DNA from: Prevotella sp.
Lineage (GTDB): Bacteria > Bacteroidota > Bacteroidia > Bacteroidales > Bacteroidaceae
Assembly: GCA_024697405.1 (NCBI GenBank)
Contig: JAILFU010000171.1
Coordinates: forward strand, 1-64,000
DNA: 64,000 nt
Direction of reading: 5' to 3'
Shown here: positions 1 to 8,379 of the stretch, piece after piece
Layout of the letters: every line of letters begins with the position of its first letter
Numbering within the stretch: the stretch's first letter is position 1
Position numbers and translations under genes: made by a program
The notes under the pieces: generated by a model
The model's database searches: none
The model's input: the letters and a program-made list of their open reading frames with translations, nothing else
Told to the model about the DNA's origin: nothing

Positions 1-1
1 T

Positions 2-247
2 GCCCAAAAAGACGAATGGATAGTTTTCGTGGAGGTGAAAACCCGCAGCAACCGTAACTTCAGCGACCCTTTGGATGCTATTGACTACCAGAAACAGCGG
101 AATCTGAGCCGTGCCATAAACCACTACATCAGATACCGCAATATAGATAATCCATGTCGTTTTGATGTAATTACTATCGTGGGAGAAATTGGTAGTGAAA
201 AGGTAGAAATAAACCATATAGAGAACTTCCAATTGTCACCACGGTAG
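2..247 (+). CDS. UPF0102 / YraN-family protein, 3' part only
   Basis: C-terminal part of a small UPF0102 (YraN) protein, a family with a nuclease-like fold and no settled role. The window opens inside the gene: the frame is open from base 2 and gives about 81 residues, so the GTG at 29 is an internal codon and not a start. Near the left edge is the family core V-E-V-K-T-R, whose E-x-K pair matches a PD-(D/E)xK-type site, followed by a D-Y-Q-K-Q-R segment and the closing R-F-D-V-I-T-I-V-G stretch. The true start lies outside the window. About 900 bases without a gene follow it. Confidence 0.8.
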   Translation, partial: AQKDEWIVFVEVKTRSNRNFSDPLDAIDYQKQRNLSRAINHYIRYRNIDNPCRFDVITIVGEIGSEKVEINHIENFQLSPR

Positions 248-391
248 ACAGACGGCAGACCTGACGCGACCAGCTATTGGCTGATGCTCCTATCCCCAAT
301 TGCTCCCTTCTTGCAATTGCCTGCAAGGGAGTGAAGGGGGGGACACCAAGAACGAATAAATAGAAGTTACCAATAATAGGGGATTTCCGAG

Positions 392-774
392 AAAACCCTG
401 CAACCCTGCATTCTTCCTTTATAAGTATTTGCTTTTCAGGATATTGCCAGGTGCACACTTTGCTGCAAACCCTGCACTCAACCCTGCATTCTCCGGCCGA
501 GGGGAAAGCCTGCCGAGGAGGAGAGTAAGCTAACGCAGGTGAAAGGTTAGCCGCTTATTTGTCCCAAGCCTTGGGACAAAAAAATAGCGTTAGTATTTTT
601 CCAAACGGCGTTCGTATTTTCCCAAACGGCGTTAGTATTTCCTGAAGACAATTTATTTAGAATATATCTTGATTAGTGCAGAGTATGCAGAGTTGCAGGG
701 TTTTTCGAGATTCACTATATTATAATATATAACCCAGCTTCCACATAGGCAATAATATAGCAGTTGACCCAGGA
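392..774. repeat. Composite non-coding repeat element, copy 1
   Basis: First copy of a dispersed element also found at 16755-17210 and 40731-41103. Parts in order: doubled AACCCTGC words (392-410), a second pair of these words after CACACTTTGCTGC (about 453-488), the 17-base palindrome GTCCCAAGCCTTGGGAC (561-577; 8-base arms, one central base), two full and one partial 21-base tandem units built on GCGTTCGTATTTTCCC (587-647), the words in reverse orientation (GCAGAGTTGCAGGGTTT, 687-703), and a closing block starting AGGCAATAATATAGCAGTTG (747-774). The outer words form an inverted repeat. No open frame runs through it. Function unknown. Confidence 0.8.
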
Positions 775-1044
775 CATCTTCTCCAGCGGTAGCCGCAATA
801 TTGCGTCCCTTTGCCAGCAAACGACCGGAGGTCGAGCGCCCGACCTGCCACCTACCAGTAGCCATTCCCCTCTCATCAAGGTGAGGGGAGTGCCATGCGG
901 GTCAGTCAATCATGGTCAGCTAATATAGGTCAACTGCCCTATTGTGGCCTTAATATTTGCATATTATCAGACGTGATGTTCCTTGTTTTTGACTGGCGCG
1001 GAGCTCTCCCAAGTAATCACTTCGCAGTCCTGCCCAAACAGTAA
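775..1044. other. Intergenic stretch with a partner arm of the copy 1 end block
   Basis: No gene is visible. Bases 928-950 are an imperfect reverse complement (19 of 23) of 747-769, so the end of repeat copy 1 is paired with a second arm about 160 bases away. A short GC-rich palindrome GAGGGGAGTG-type stretch and a G/C hairpin around 830-845 lie between them. The remainder shows nothing recognisable. Confidence 0.5.
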
Positions 1045-1110
1045 AAACAAAGAAAACAAAGAAAAACGGGAGTTGTCGTTCTCCGTGCTTTTTCTTTGCT
1101 TTCTTTGTTT
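1045..1110 (-). terminator. Long A/T-rich hairpin downstream of the MBL-fold gene
   Basis: Arms 1045-1072 and 1081-1110 are nearly perfect reverse complements around an eight-base loop; the arms are A-rich on one side and T-rich on the other, so the hairpin could stop transcription from either strand. It begins about 30 bases beyond the minus-strand stop at 1143. Confidence 0.6.
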
Positions 1111-1142
1111 CCCCTTCCCTTCTGAGGGGACGGAAGGGGGGG

Positions 1143-1910
1143 CTACTCGTAGTGCCTGATTCTCACGTCTATCCCGTCGGCCTGGAGCTGGGCGGGCAGT
1201 TTCGTCACATCGGTCTGGCCGTAGTGATAGGGGAAGAGCACCTTCGGCCTGATGATTCTGGCAGCCTTGAGCAGCTGGTCGGTAGTCATGGTATAGGGCT
1301 GGTTGCAGGGCAGGAATGCGATGTCGATATCCTTGATGCTGGCCATCTCGGGGATGTCCTCCGTGTCGCCTGCGATGTAGACACGTAGGCCGTCGATGGT
1401 GAGGATATAGCCGTTGTCGCGGCCTGCGGGATGGAACTGGGTGCGGCCTTCGGTGATGTTGTAGGCGGGCACGGCTTCGACGGTGAATCCGTCGGCTATC
1501 TGCATCTTGTCGCCGTTGGCCATCACCTCGCCCGAGCCGAGCATGTCGGCGCAGCGGCGGTTGGTGACGAGGCGCGTGCCGTCGGCCGAGAGCAGCCTGA
1601 TGGCCTCCTTGTCGAAGTGGTCGCCGTGCTCGTGGGTGACGAAGATGTAGTTGGCCTTGGGCATGGCAGAGTAGTCTATCGTCTTGTTGCCGAGCTTGGT
1701 CACGGGGTCAATCTGAATCTCCTTGCCGTCGTACTCCATGCGGATGCTGGCGTGGACGAGGGCGTGGAACTTGACGGTCTTTCCGCTCTTGGTCTTGAAG
1801 ACGTCCACTTCGTAGGTGTCGGCGTCTGCGGCCTGTGGCTTTTGGCTTTGCTGGCCGCAAGCGGTGGTGAGTCCCAGGGTAGCCAGCAGGCATGTCAGAA
1901 TTTTTCTCAT
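1143..1910 (-). CDS. MBL-fold metal-dependent hydrolase, predicted lipoprotein
   Basis: 255-residue member of the metallo-beta-lactamase superfamily, in the UlaG-like branch of small metal-dependent hydrolases; the substrate cannot be told from sequence. The N-terminus MRKILTCLLATLGLTTAC is a lipoprotein signal with Cys18 as lipidation site, so the protein should sit on a membrane facing the periplasm or surface. The metal site H-E-H-G-D-H-F-D is at residues 93-100 (His93, His95, Asp97, His98) and a later A-G-D-T motif supplies the bridging Asp. Full length for the family. It is followed by a hairpin terminator; the DUF4491 gene lies 32 bases upstream on the same strand, so the two may be co-transcribed. 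Confidence 0.85.
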   Translation of the reverse strand: MRKILTCLLATLGLTTACGQQSQKPQAADADTYEVDVFKTKSGKTVKFHALVHASIRMEYDGKEIQIDPVTKLGNKTIDYSAMPKANYIFVTHEHGDHFDKEAIRLLSADGTRLVTNRRCADMLGSGEVMANGDKMQIADGFTVEAVPAYNITEGRTQFHPAGRDNGYILTIDGLRVYIAGDTEDIPEMASIKDIDIAFLPCNQPYTMTTDQLLKAARIIRPKVLFPYHYGQTDVTKLPAQLQADGIDVRIRHYE

Positions 1911-1942
1911 AATCGTTTAGTTGTTTTGATGGTTGTTTCTTC

Positions 1943-2242
1943 TTAGCGGTAGGGGTATTTACGCTTGGGGTTTTTCGGGAACCAGCCTTTCTCTACCCGC
2001 CGCTTCTGCGCGAAGAGCTCGCCGATGCCCCAGAGGGCGGATGCGCCGAAGACTCCCAGGAACGACGAGAGGTAGACGTTGGCAATGAAGAGGGCGGCAA
2101 CACAGCAACTGACGCCTATGAGGAGGTAGACAATCCACGGGCGTGTGCCCCAGTAGTATTCCGTCTTGATGACGATGGGATGCCAGATGCCTATGGTGAG
2201 AAAGGTCATGATGGCTATGGTGATGCCTGTGAGATATATCAT
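1943..2242 (-). CDS. DUF4491 family small membrane protein
   Basis: 99 residues with about three hydrophobic segments (residues 3-25, 37-58 and 62-75) and a basic C-terminus. The ending W-F-P-K-N-P-K-R-K and the segment W-H-P-I-V-I-K-x-E-Y-Y are typical of DUF4491, a Bacteroidota family of unknown function. ATG at 2242. It sits between the outer-membrane barrel gene (stop 46 bases upstream) and the MBL lipoprotein, all on the minus strand. No function is proposed. Confidence 0.8.
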   Translation of the reverse strand: MIYLTGITIAIMTFLTIGIWHPIVIKTEYYWGTRPWIVYLLIGVSCCVAALFIANVYLSSFLGVFGASALWGIGELFAQKRRVEKGWFPKNPKRKYPYR

Positions 2243-2288
2243 TTGCTGTGCTGTCGCCTGGTTTTCTGTCTGCGTGTGTAGCTATGTG

Positions 2289-5200
2289 TTAGAAGCGTCC
2301 GGGGCCTCCGAATCCGCCGCCACCGAATCCGCCGCCGCCGCCGAATCCGCCGCCGCCGCGATTGCCGCCACCACGGTTGCCTCCGCGATTGCCGCCGCCG
2401 GGCATTCCGCCGCCGAAGCCGCCCATGCCCATGCCCATGCCTCCGCGCATGCCTCGGCGGGCTTCACGTGTGCCGAAGAGGTTGAGGCGATAGCTGACGC
2501 GGAACATGATGTAGCTGGTGACTGCGTTGTACTCGTTGTCGGTGCTCGACATGGCGTTGATGGTGCGCGAGAAGTTGGTCTGCTGGCCCAGGATGTCGTA
2601 GAACTGGAGCATGAGTGTGAGGGGCTTGCCCTGCAGCAGGCTGTGGGAGATCTGTGCGTTCCAGATGAGCTCGTTAGTGTTCATCGAGGCGTCGCTGTAG
2701 CCACGACGGCTGTTCATGCCCATGTCGGTGGCAATCTGCGTGCCCCAGGGGAGGTAGAGGGTGGAGTTGAATCCGTAGGCGAAGCTCCAGGTGTCGAGGT
2801 TCGACTGCTTCTGCAGCTGGTTGCGCGTGTGGGTATAGTTGAGCGAGCCGTTGACTTCCACTTCGAGCCAGTCGTTGCGGAAGCCGAGTCCTGCGCGTGT
2901 GCCGATGGTGTTGGTGTTGGTGGCGTTTTTCACGGCTTGCTTGTTCTGGTCGAGGAAGCTCACACGGTGGTTGTAGTTGTCGTTGAGCGAGATGTTGTAG
3001 GTGAAATAGCCCAGGGAGTCGATGGCCGAGTTCCACATGATGTTGGCGCCGGCATTCCAGTTGCCGTTGATGTTCTCGGGCCGCGAGGTGCGTGCGCCGG
3101 AGTTGAGGTCGTAGCTCACCTTGTTGGCGATGCTGTTGGCGGTTGTCGAGAAGTTGGCGTTGGCGTTGATGAACCGCTGGTGCTCCATCATGTAGCTGTT
3201 GTAGCGCAGGTTGAAGCTCTGTGTGAACGAGGGCTTCAGGTCGGGGTTACCTGTGGTCTTGTTCAGGGGGTCGGTATCGTCGTTGATGACGAGCAGCTGG
3301 TCGATGGAGGGCTGGCTGGTGCTGCCTCGGTATTCGAAGCGCAGCTGCTGCTGCTGCGAGGGTCGCCAGTTGAAGCGGGCCGTGGGGCTCCAGTTGGTGA
3401 CGGTACGGTTGACGATGGTGTCGACGCCGAGGTAGCGCTGGGTGTACTCCGAGGTCTGGGGCACAATCTGCAGGCCGACGTTGAAGTCGTAGGTGTTGCG
3501 GATGAAGCGCAGCATCACTTCGCCCGTGTGGATGTAGTTCTTATAGGCGGAGTAGCGGCTCTGGTCCTTGCTGTAGTAGGGGTCGCCGTTCTGCGGGCTG
3601 TAGCCGTCGTTCACAAGGTTGAAGTAGTTGTCCCAATGGCGGTAGCCGTTCGACACGCCGTTGAAGTCGTAGCCGCGTGAGGGGTCGGAGAGCAGGGGGT
3701 TGGAGTAGTCGAAGGTGGCACGGTCGTTCTCGTTGTAGCGATACTGGAAGGTATAGCTGAACTGGAGGAAGGTGGCGTAGGCGATGGGCTCGCTGTATGT
3801 GGCGCGTGCGCTATAGTCCCACGAGGTGGTAGGTGTGAGGTTGTAGCGGTTGGTCTGATATTCCGACAGTCCGCTGACGCCGTTGAACGTGGTGGTCGAC
3901 TTGAAGAGCTTGGTCTGGTTGGACGACAGCTGGCGGTTCTCGTTGTCGCTGTAGTTTCCGGTCAGCTGAATGGTAAGGTTGCGGCCCTTGCCGTTCAGGA
4001 GCCGGTTCACCATGAGGGTGCCGCCCAGGCGCTTGTTCTCGCCGTAGGAGAGGGTCTTGTTGTTGCTGCCGTTGACGATGATGTCGCTAAGGTCGCCGCC
4101 GTTCTTCACGATTTCCTGCATGAGGGCAGCGCCGAGCTGGGTGCTGATGAGCTCGTAGGGGTCGGCGTTGAAGGTGGCCTGGGTGTTCCAGCTGCGTCCG
4201 TCGTTGGTGGAGTAGGTCCAGTTGGGACGGAAGCTGATGTTCCACAGCGTGTCGGGTGTCCACTCTATGCGTCCCTGCACGCTCCAGCTGTTGGAGCGGG
4301 AGTAGCTCTGGTTCACGGAGTTCTGGAACGACGATACGTTCTCGCCGAGGAAGTTCTTCGAGGCGCGGCGCGACCAGGTGTCGCCGTCGCGGTGGTTCCA
4401 GTTCACGCTGGCCTGTGCGATGAGGCGGTCGGTCTTCTCGTAGTTGTAGTTGAGCATGCCCGACTTGGCGGCATTCAGTCCGCCGCCCATGCCGCCACCG
4501 CCGCCGAAGCGTCGGCCTCCGCCGCCGCCCATGCCCATGTCGTTGGTGTTGTTGGCGTTGAGCATGCCCATGAGGCGGGAGTCGCCGCGCATGTGCATGC
4601 CGAAGATGCGGCTGGCGTAGCGGTCCTTGGTGCCCACGCCGAGGTCGACGTTGGCCATCGTGCCACGGTTCATGCCTGCACGCAGGCCGAAGTCGAGCAC
4701 GGTCTGCTCGTTGCCGTCGTCAATGCCGGTGATGCGTGCCAGGTCGCTCTTCTCGTCGTAGGCACGGATGCGCTCCACGATGTTGGCGGGCAGGTTCTTC
4801 AGGGCTGTCTGGGCGTCGCCGAACTCCTTGTTGTCGACCTTGATTTTCGACACGGTCTTGCCGTTGATCTTGATGTTGCCGCTCTCGTCGAGCTCAGCGC
4901 CCGGGAGTCGCTTCACCAGCTCCTCGACGACCGAGCCTTCGGGGGTCTTGAACGCGTCGGCATTGTATATCAGGGTGTCACCCTTCGACTGTACGCGGGC
5001 GACGTTTTTCACTACTTCTACGTTTTTCAGCATCTTCGAGTCGGGCTCAATGACGAGGTTGCCCAACTTCAGCGGCTGTCCGTTCATGGTGATGCTGCGG
5101 AAGAAGGGCTTGTAGCCTACGTAAGTGATGCGGAGCAGGAAGTTGCCGTTCTGCGGAGCTGTCATCTGGAACTGTCCGCTGAGGTTGGTCACGGCGTTGC

Positions 5201-5357
5201 TCACCAGCGTGCTGTCGGTTTTCAGCAGGGCTACTGTGGCCTGAATCACGGCCTCGTTTAATTCTTTGTCGATGACTGTGCCACTAATGGTGCGCTGAGC
5301 CTGAATGGAGAGGGCCGTCTGCAACATGACGGCCATCAGAAGTAAAATACGTTTCAT
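2289..5357 (-). CDS. Outer-membrane beta-barrel protein (TonB-receptor-like) with glycine-rich tail
   Basis: 1022 residues. Signal peptide 1-20 (cleavage after S-I-Q-A), then a CarboxypepD_reg-like beta-sandwich (about 22-105) starting R-T-I-S-G-T-V-I-D, a plug-like region (about 110-225) and a long barrel of the outer-membrane beta-barrel family used by Bacteroidota receptors. An internal Gly-rich patch lies at about 275-293. The last barrel strand (Y-I-M-F-R-V-S-Y-R-L-N-L-F) is followed by some 55 residues made almost only of Gly, Arg, Asn, Met and Phe, ending in Phe. There is no clear TonB box and no SusD partner, so the cargo is unknown. Long open frames on the opposite strand are codon-bias shadows. 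Confidence 0.85.
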   Translation of the reverse strand: MKRILLLMAVMLQTALSIQAQRTISGTVIDKELNEAVIQATVALLKTDSTLVSNAVTNLSGQFQMTAPQNGNFLLRITYVGYKPFFRSITMNGQPLKLGNLVIEPDSKMLKNVEVVKNVARVQSKGDTLIYNADAFKTPEGSVVEELVKRLPGAELDESGNIKINGKTVSKIKVDNKEFGDAQTALKNLPANIVERIRAYDEKSDLARITGIDDGNEQTVLDFGLRAGMNRGTMANVDLGVGTKDRYASRIFGMHMRGDSRLMGMLNANNTNDMGMGGGGGRRFGGGGGMGGGLNAAKSGMLNYNYEKTDRLIAQASVNWNHRDGDTWSRRASKNFLGENVSSFQNSVNQSYSRSNSWSVQGRIEWTPDTLWNISFRPNWTYSTNDGRSWNTQATFNADPYELISTQLGAALMQEIVKNGGDLSDIIVNGSNNKTLSYGENKRLGGTLMVNRLLNGKGRNLTIQLTGNYSDNENRQLSSNQTKLFKSTTTFNGVSGLSEYQTNRYNLTPTTSWDYSARATYSEPIAYATFLQFSYTFQYRYNENDRATFDYSNPLLSDPSRGYDFNGVSNGYRHWDNYFNLVNDGYSPQNGDPYYSKDQSRYSAYKNYIHTGEVMLRFIRNTYDFNVGLQIVPQTSEYTQRYLGVDTIVNRTVTNWSPTARFNWRPSQQQQLRFEYRGSTSQPSIDQLLVINDDTDPLNKTTGNPDLKPSFTQSFNLRYNSYMMEHQRFINANANFSTTANSIANKVSYDLNSGARTSRPENINGNWNAGANIMWNSAIDSLGYFTYNISLNDNYNHRVSFLDQNKQAVKNATNTNTIGTRAGLGFRNDWLEVEVNGSLNYTHTRNQLQKQSNLDTWSFAYGFNSTLYLPWGTQIATDMGMNSRRGYSDASMNTNELIWNAQISHSLLQGKPLTLMLQFYDILGQQTNFSRTINAMSSTDNEYNAVTSYIMFRVSYRLNLFGTREARRGMRGGMGMGMGGFGGGMPGGGNRGGNRGGGNRGGGGFGGGGGFGGGGFGGPGRF

Positions 5358-5578
5358 GAAAAATTAGAATTTTTGTTCATAACTACTTTCTCTGACGCAT
5401 TCCTGCCAAGAAGGTTTAATCTTTTTTTTAAATAATTCAACTTCCGCTTACTGGTGGGGATGCGCAGCTAGATAAACCCTGAAAGGGGGTGAGAAGCCCA
5501 CGGGGCTGGGATGCCTTCCCAAGCCTATGGCTGCATGCTGACACAGGGGGTATGATGCTCCGTCCTGTCACCTTACAC
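5358..5578. other. Gap between nqrF and the barrel gene
   Basis: About 300 bases lie between the start of the barrel gene at 5357 and the stop of nqrF at 5660. The half nearest the barrel gene is A/T-rich and presumably holds its promoter, but no clear TAnnTTTG box is seen. The rest holds the hairpin at 5579-5629 and nothing else recognisable. Confidence 0.4.
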
Positions 5579-5629
5579 TACGTGCTGAACGATAGACATT
5601 TAGCAGTTTTGCCTATCATTCAGCACGTG
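5579..5629 (-). terminator. Hairpin downstream of nqrF
   Basis: Arms 5579-5595 and 5613-5629 match at 15 of 17 positions as reverse complements (core GTGCTGAACGATAG) around a 17-base loop, 31 bases beyond the nqrF stop. There is no long T-run, so it may be an RNA 3'-end stabiliser as much as a terminator. Confidence 0.45.
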
Positions 5630-5659
5630 GTGCTTCGCTCTCTGAATAATTCTTTCTTG

Positions 5660-6928
5660 TTATCCTCCGAAGTTATCGTACATGATGCTCTCGGGGTCTA
5701 CTCCGAGCGAGTCGAGCATGGAGACGACGGCTGCCGACATGGGGCCGGGTCCGCACATGTAGTACTCGATGTCCTCGGGAGCCTCGTAGTCCTTCAGGTA
5801 GGTGTTGTACATGGCCTGATGGACGAAGCCCGGGGTGTACTTCACGCCTGCTGCGTCGGCAGCGGGGTCGGGACGGTCGAGGGCCAGATGGAAGTGGAAG
5901 TTAGGATAGTCCTTCTCCAGGCCGAGGAAATCGTCGAGGTAGAACACTTCGTTCAGGGCGCGGGCGCCGTAGAAGTAGTGCATCTGGCGGTCGGTGGTGT
6001 GGAGGGTCTTCGTCATGTGCATAATCTGTGCACGGAGGGGAGCCATGCCGGCGCCGCCGCCCACCCATATCATCTCTTTCTTAGAGTCGAAGTGGGGATG
6101 GAAGTCGCCGAAGGGTCCGCTCATGATGACCTTGTCGCCAGGCTTCAGGGAGAAGATATACGACGAGGCGATGCCGGGATTGACGTCCATGAATCCGCTC
6201 TTGTCGGGCTTGAAGGGTGGGGTGGCAATGCGTACTGTGAGCATGAAGACGTCGCCCTCGGCGGGATAGTTGGCCATAGAGTAGGCGCGGATGGTGGGCT
6301 CGGGGTTCTTACACTTCAAGGGGAAGAGACCGAACTTCTCCCACGACGGCAGGTACTCGGCTCCGATGAGGCTCTTGTCGAAGTCGCGGTCGTAGTCGAT
6401 GCAGTCGAAGGCGGGAATCTTTATCTGCGCATAGGAGCCAGGCAGGAAGTCCATGTGCTCGCCGGCGGGCAGCTGCACCTTGAACTCCTTGATGAACGTG
6501 GCGACGTTCTTGTTGGAGATGACGGTACACTCGTACTCCTTCACGCCGAGAATCGACTCGTCGACATGAATCTTCAGGTCGCCCTTCACCTTGCATTGGC
6601 AGCCCAGCCGCCAATGGTCCTTAATCTGCTTGCGTGTGAAGTGGGGCTTCTCGCTGTCGAGAATCTCGCCGCCGCCCTCAAGCACCTGCACCTTGCATTG
6701 TCCGCAGCTGGCCTTGCCACCGCAGGCAGAGGGCAGGAAGATGCCGTTCTCGTTGAGCGTCGCCATGAGGTTGTTGCCCTGAGCCACAGAGATGGTGCGG
6801 TCGCCGTTGATTTCGATGTTCACATTGCCCGAGGGAGAGAGATATTTCTTGGCCACGAGCAGGATGATGACAATGGCTATGATTGTCACCAAGAACACTA
6901 ATATGCTGTAAAGAATAAACTGTGCCAT
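5660..6928 (-). CDS. nqrF: Na+-translocating NADH:quinone reductase subunit F
   Basis: 422 residues; the entry subunit of Na+-NQR, oxidising NADH and passing electrons through FAD and a 2Fe-2S centre. One N-terminal membrane helix (about 4-25) is followed by a ferredoxin domain with the cluster ligands Cys69, Cys75, Cys78 and Cys110, the FAD motif R-A-Y-S-M-A-N-Y-P, the NAD-binding V-G-G-G-A-G-M-A-P and the C-terminal Y-M-C-G-P-G-P-M segment. Full length, with every cofactor motif present. Last gene of the operon, six bases after nqrE, with a hairpin beyond its stop. Confidence 0.97.
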   Translation of the reverse strand: MAQFILYSILVFLVTIIAIVIILLVAKKYLSPSGNVNIEINGDRTISVAQGNNLMATLNENGIFLPSACGGKASCGQCKVQVLEGGGEILDSEKPHFTRKQIKDHWRLGCQCKVKGDLKIHVDESILGVKEYECTVISNKNVATFIKEFKVQLPAGEHMDFLPGSYAQIKIPAFDCIDYDRDFDKSLIGAEYLPSWEKFGLFPLKCKNPEPTIRAYSMANYPAEGDVFMLTVRIATPPFKPDKSGFMDVNPGIASSYIFSLKPGDKVIMSGPFGDFHPHFDSKKEMIWVGGGAGMAPLRAQIMHMTKTLHTTDRQMHYFYGARALNEVFYLDDFLGLEKDYPNFHFHLALDRPDPAADAAGVKYTPGFVHQAMYNTYLKDYEAPEDIEYYMCGPGPMSAAVVSMLDSLGVDPESIMYDNFGG

Positions 6929-6934
6929 AATCCT

Positions 6935-7561
6935 TTAGATGTTTAAGCCTGAGAAGCACATCATAGCCATAGCCATGAGGCCGACGGTGATGAATGTTAT
7001 ACCTAGTCCCTGAAGGGGTTTGGGCACGTCGCAGTACTGCATCTTCTCGCGGATGGCACCCAGCGACACGATGGCCAGGGTCCAGCCGATGCCCGAGCCT
7101 ACGGCATAGACCATAGCATCCCATACGCTGGTGATAGCCTGTGTGTTCGACGGGTCGAGCAGGATGCGCTGCTGCATGAACAGCGAGGCGCCCATGATGG
7201 CGCAGTTCACGGCGATGAGCGGCAGGAAGATGCCCAGGGCGGCATAGAGCGAGGGGCTGTACTTCTCGACCGTCATCTCGACGAGCTGAACCATGCCCGC
7301 AATAACAGCGATGAAGAGGATGAACGAGAGATAGCTGAGGTCGACACCCTCGACGAGGCAGTCGGGACCCAGCACCTTGGTCTGCAGCAGATAGTCGACG
7401 GGCACGGTGACGAAGAGCACAAACGTCACGGCCAAGCCCAGGCCCAAGGATGTCTTCACCGTCTTCGACACGGCCAGATAGGAGCACATGCCGAGGAAGA
7501 AGGCGAATATCATGTTGTCGACGAAAATCGACCGGAAGAATAGACTGATTATATGTTCCAT
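6935..7561 (-). CDS. nqrE: Na+-translocating NADH:quinone reductase subunit E
   Basis: 208-residue integral membrane subunit with six hydrophobic helices. Cys26 (in L-G-M-C-S-Y-L-A) and Cys120 (in A-V-N-C-A-I-M-G) are at the positions that, with the matching pair in NqrD, hold the membrane-embedded iron-sulfur centre in the known NQR structures. Followed after six bases by nqrF, but separated from nqrD by a 156-base A/T-rich inverted-repeat gap. Confidence 0.96.
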   Translation of the reverse strand: MEHIISLFFRSIFVDNMIFAFFLGMCSYLAVSKTVKTSLGLGLAVTFVLFVTVPVDYLLQTKVLGPDCLVEGVDLSYLSFILFIAVIAGMVQLVEMTVEKYSPSLYAALGIFLPLIAVNCAIMGASLFMQQRILLDPSNTQAITSVWDAMVYAVGSGIGWTLAIVSLGAIREKMQYCDVPKPLQGLGITFITVGLMAMAMMCFSGLNI

Positions 7562-7717
7562 TTCCTATATTTACAATTTGTCAATTTACTATTTACAATT
7601 GATTTTACGATTTCGTGTATTTAACAATTTATTATCGCTCTGGCCTTTGAAATAGACAAATAGCTCAAATGACAAATTAATTGTAAATTGTAAATCGTAA
7701 AAATGTAAATCCCATTA
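7562..7717. repeat. A/T-rich inverted-repeat spacer between nqrD and nqrE
   Basis: 156-base spacer inside the operon. Words of the type ATTTACAATT recur in the left part (about 7569-7613) and return as reverse complements (TTGTAAATTGTAAAT) in the right part (about 7676-7710), giving an imperfect long hairpin. It is far richer in A/T than the flanking genes and contains no open frame. It may be a degraded copy of a dispersed inverted repeat. Confidence 0.6.
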
Positions 7718-8338
7718 TTATTCCTTATAAAAGTATGCACGATGTACCCAAATAACAATACCCACGAGAATGAGGGCCATAGCGGGCATGGTCATCATGC
7801 CGTTGTTGATGTAGCCAGCCTCGTAGACTCCGTCGGGGATGAGCTGGAAGCCCAGCAGCGAGCCGCGACCCAGCAGTTCGCGGACAGCGCCCACGATGAC
7901 CAGTATCATGGCATAGCCCAGGCCGTTGCCCACGCCGTCGAGGAACGACGGCCAGGGCTTGTTCTGCATGGCGAAAGCTTCCAGGCGGCCCATCAGGATA
8001 CAGTTGGTGATGATCAGTCCGACATAGACCGAGAGCTGCACGCTCACGTCATAGACGAAAGCCTTCAGCACTTGGCTGACGATAGTCACCAGCGCGGCCA
8101 CCACTACCAGCTGCACGACGATGCGGATGCGGTTGGGGATGGTGTTGCGCAGCAGGGAAATAATCACATTGGCGAAAGCCGTAATGACCGTCACGGCTAG
8201 GCCCATCACGATGGCAGGCTTCAGCTGGCTGGTGACAGCCAGAGCCGAGCAGATGCCCAGCACCTGTCCGAGAATGGGATGGTCGAGGTTCAGCGGTTTG
8301 GTGAAAGCCTCTTTATTCTGTTTGCTAAATAGTGCCAT
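7718..8338 (-). CDS. nqrD: Na+-translocating NADH:quinone reductase subunit D
   Basis: 206-residue membrane subunit, paralogous to NqrE in inverted topology. About six hydrophobic helices; Cys30 (in L-G-I-C-S-A-L-A) and Cys113 (in I-T-N-C-I-L-M-G) are the iron-sulfur ligands expected by comparison with Vibrio NqrD. Length is normal. The gap to nqrC upstream is 41 bases and A/T-rich (repeated TAATTAGTAATTA-like words); the gap to nqrE downstream is 156 bases. Confidence 0.96.
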   Translation of the reverse strand: MALFSKQNKEAFTKPLNLDHPILGQVLGICSALAVTSQLKPAIVMGLAVTVITAFANVIISLLRNTIPNRIRIVVQLVVVAALVTIVSQVLKAFVYDVSVQLSVYVGLIITNCILMGRLEAFAMQNKPWPSFLDGVGNGLGYAMILVIVGAVRELLGRGSLLGFQLIPDGVYEAGYINNGMMTMPAMALILVGIVIWVHRAYFYKE

Positions 8339-8379
8339 AATTCAATTAGTAATGAGTAATTAATAATTAGTAATTATGA

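Noticed and set aside
653-909. Small minus-strand ORFs in the gap after the yraN end
   Set aside because: They run across repeat copy 1 and its flank with no start context or domain.
2166-3680. 504-residue plus-strand ORF opposite the barrel gene
   Set aside because: It is rich in Val, Gly, Ala and His, as expected from reading a GC-rich gene backwards; the minus-strand gene has a signal peptide, domains and a proper end. Similar antisense ORFs at 36102-38210 and 43226-44869 are rejected for the same reason.
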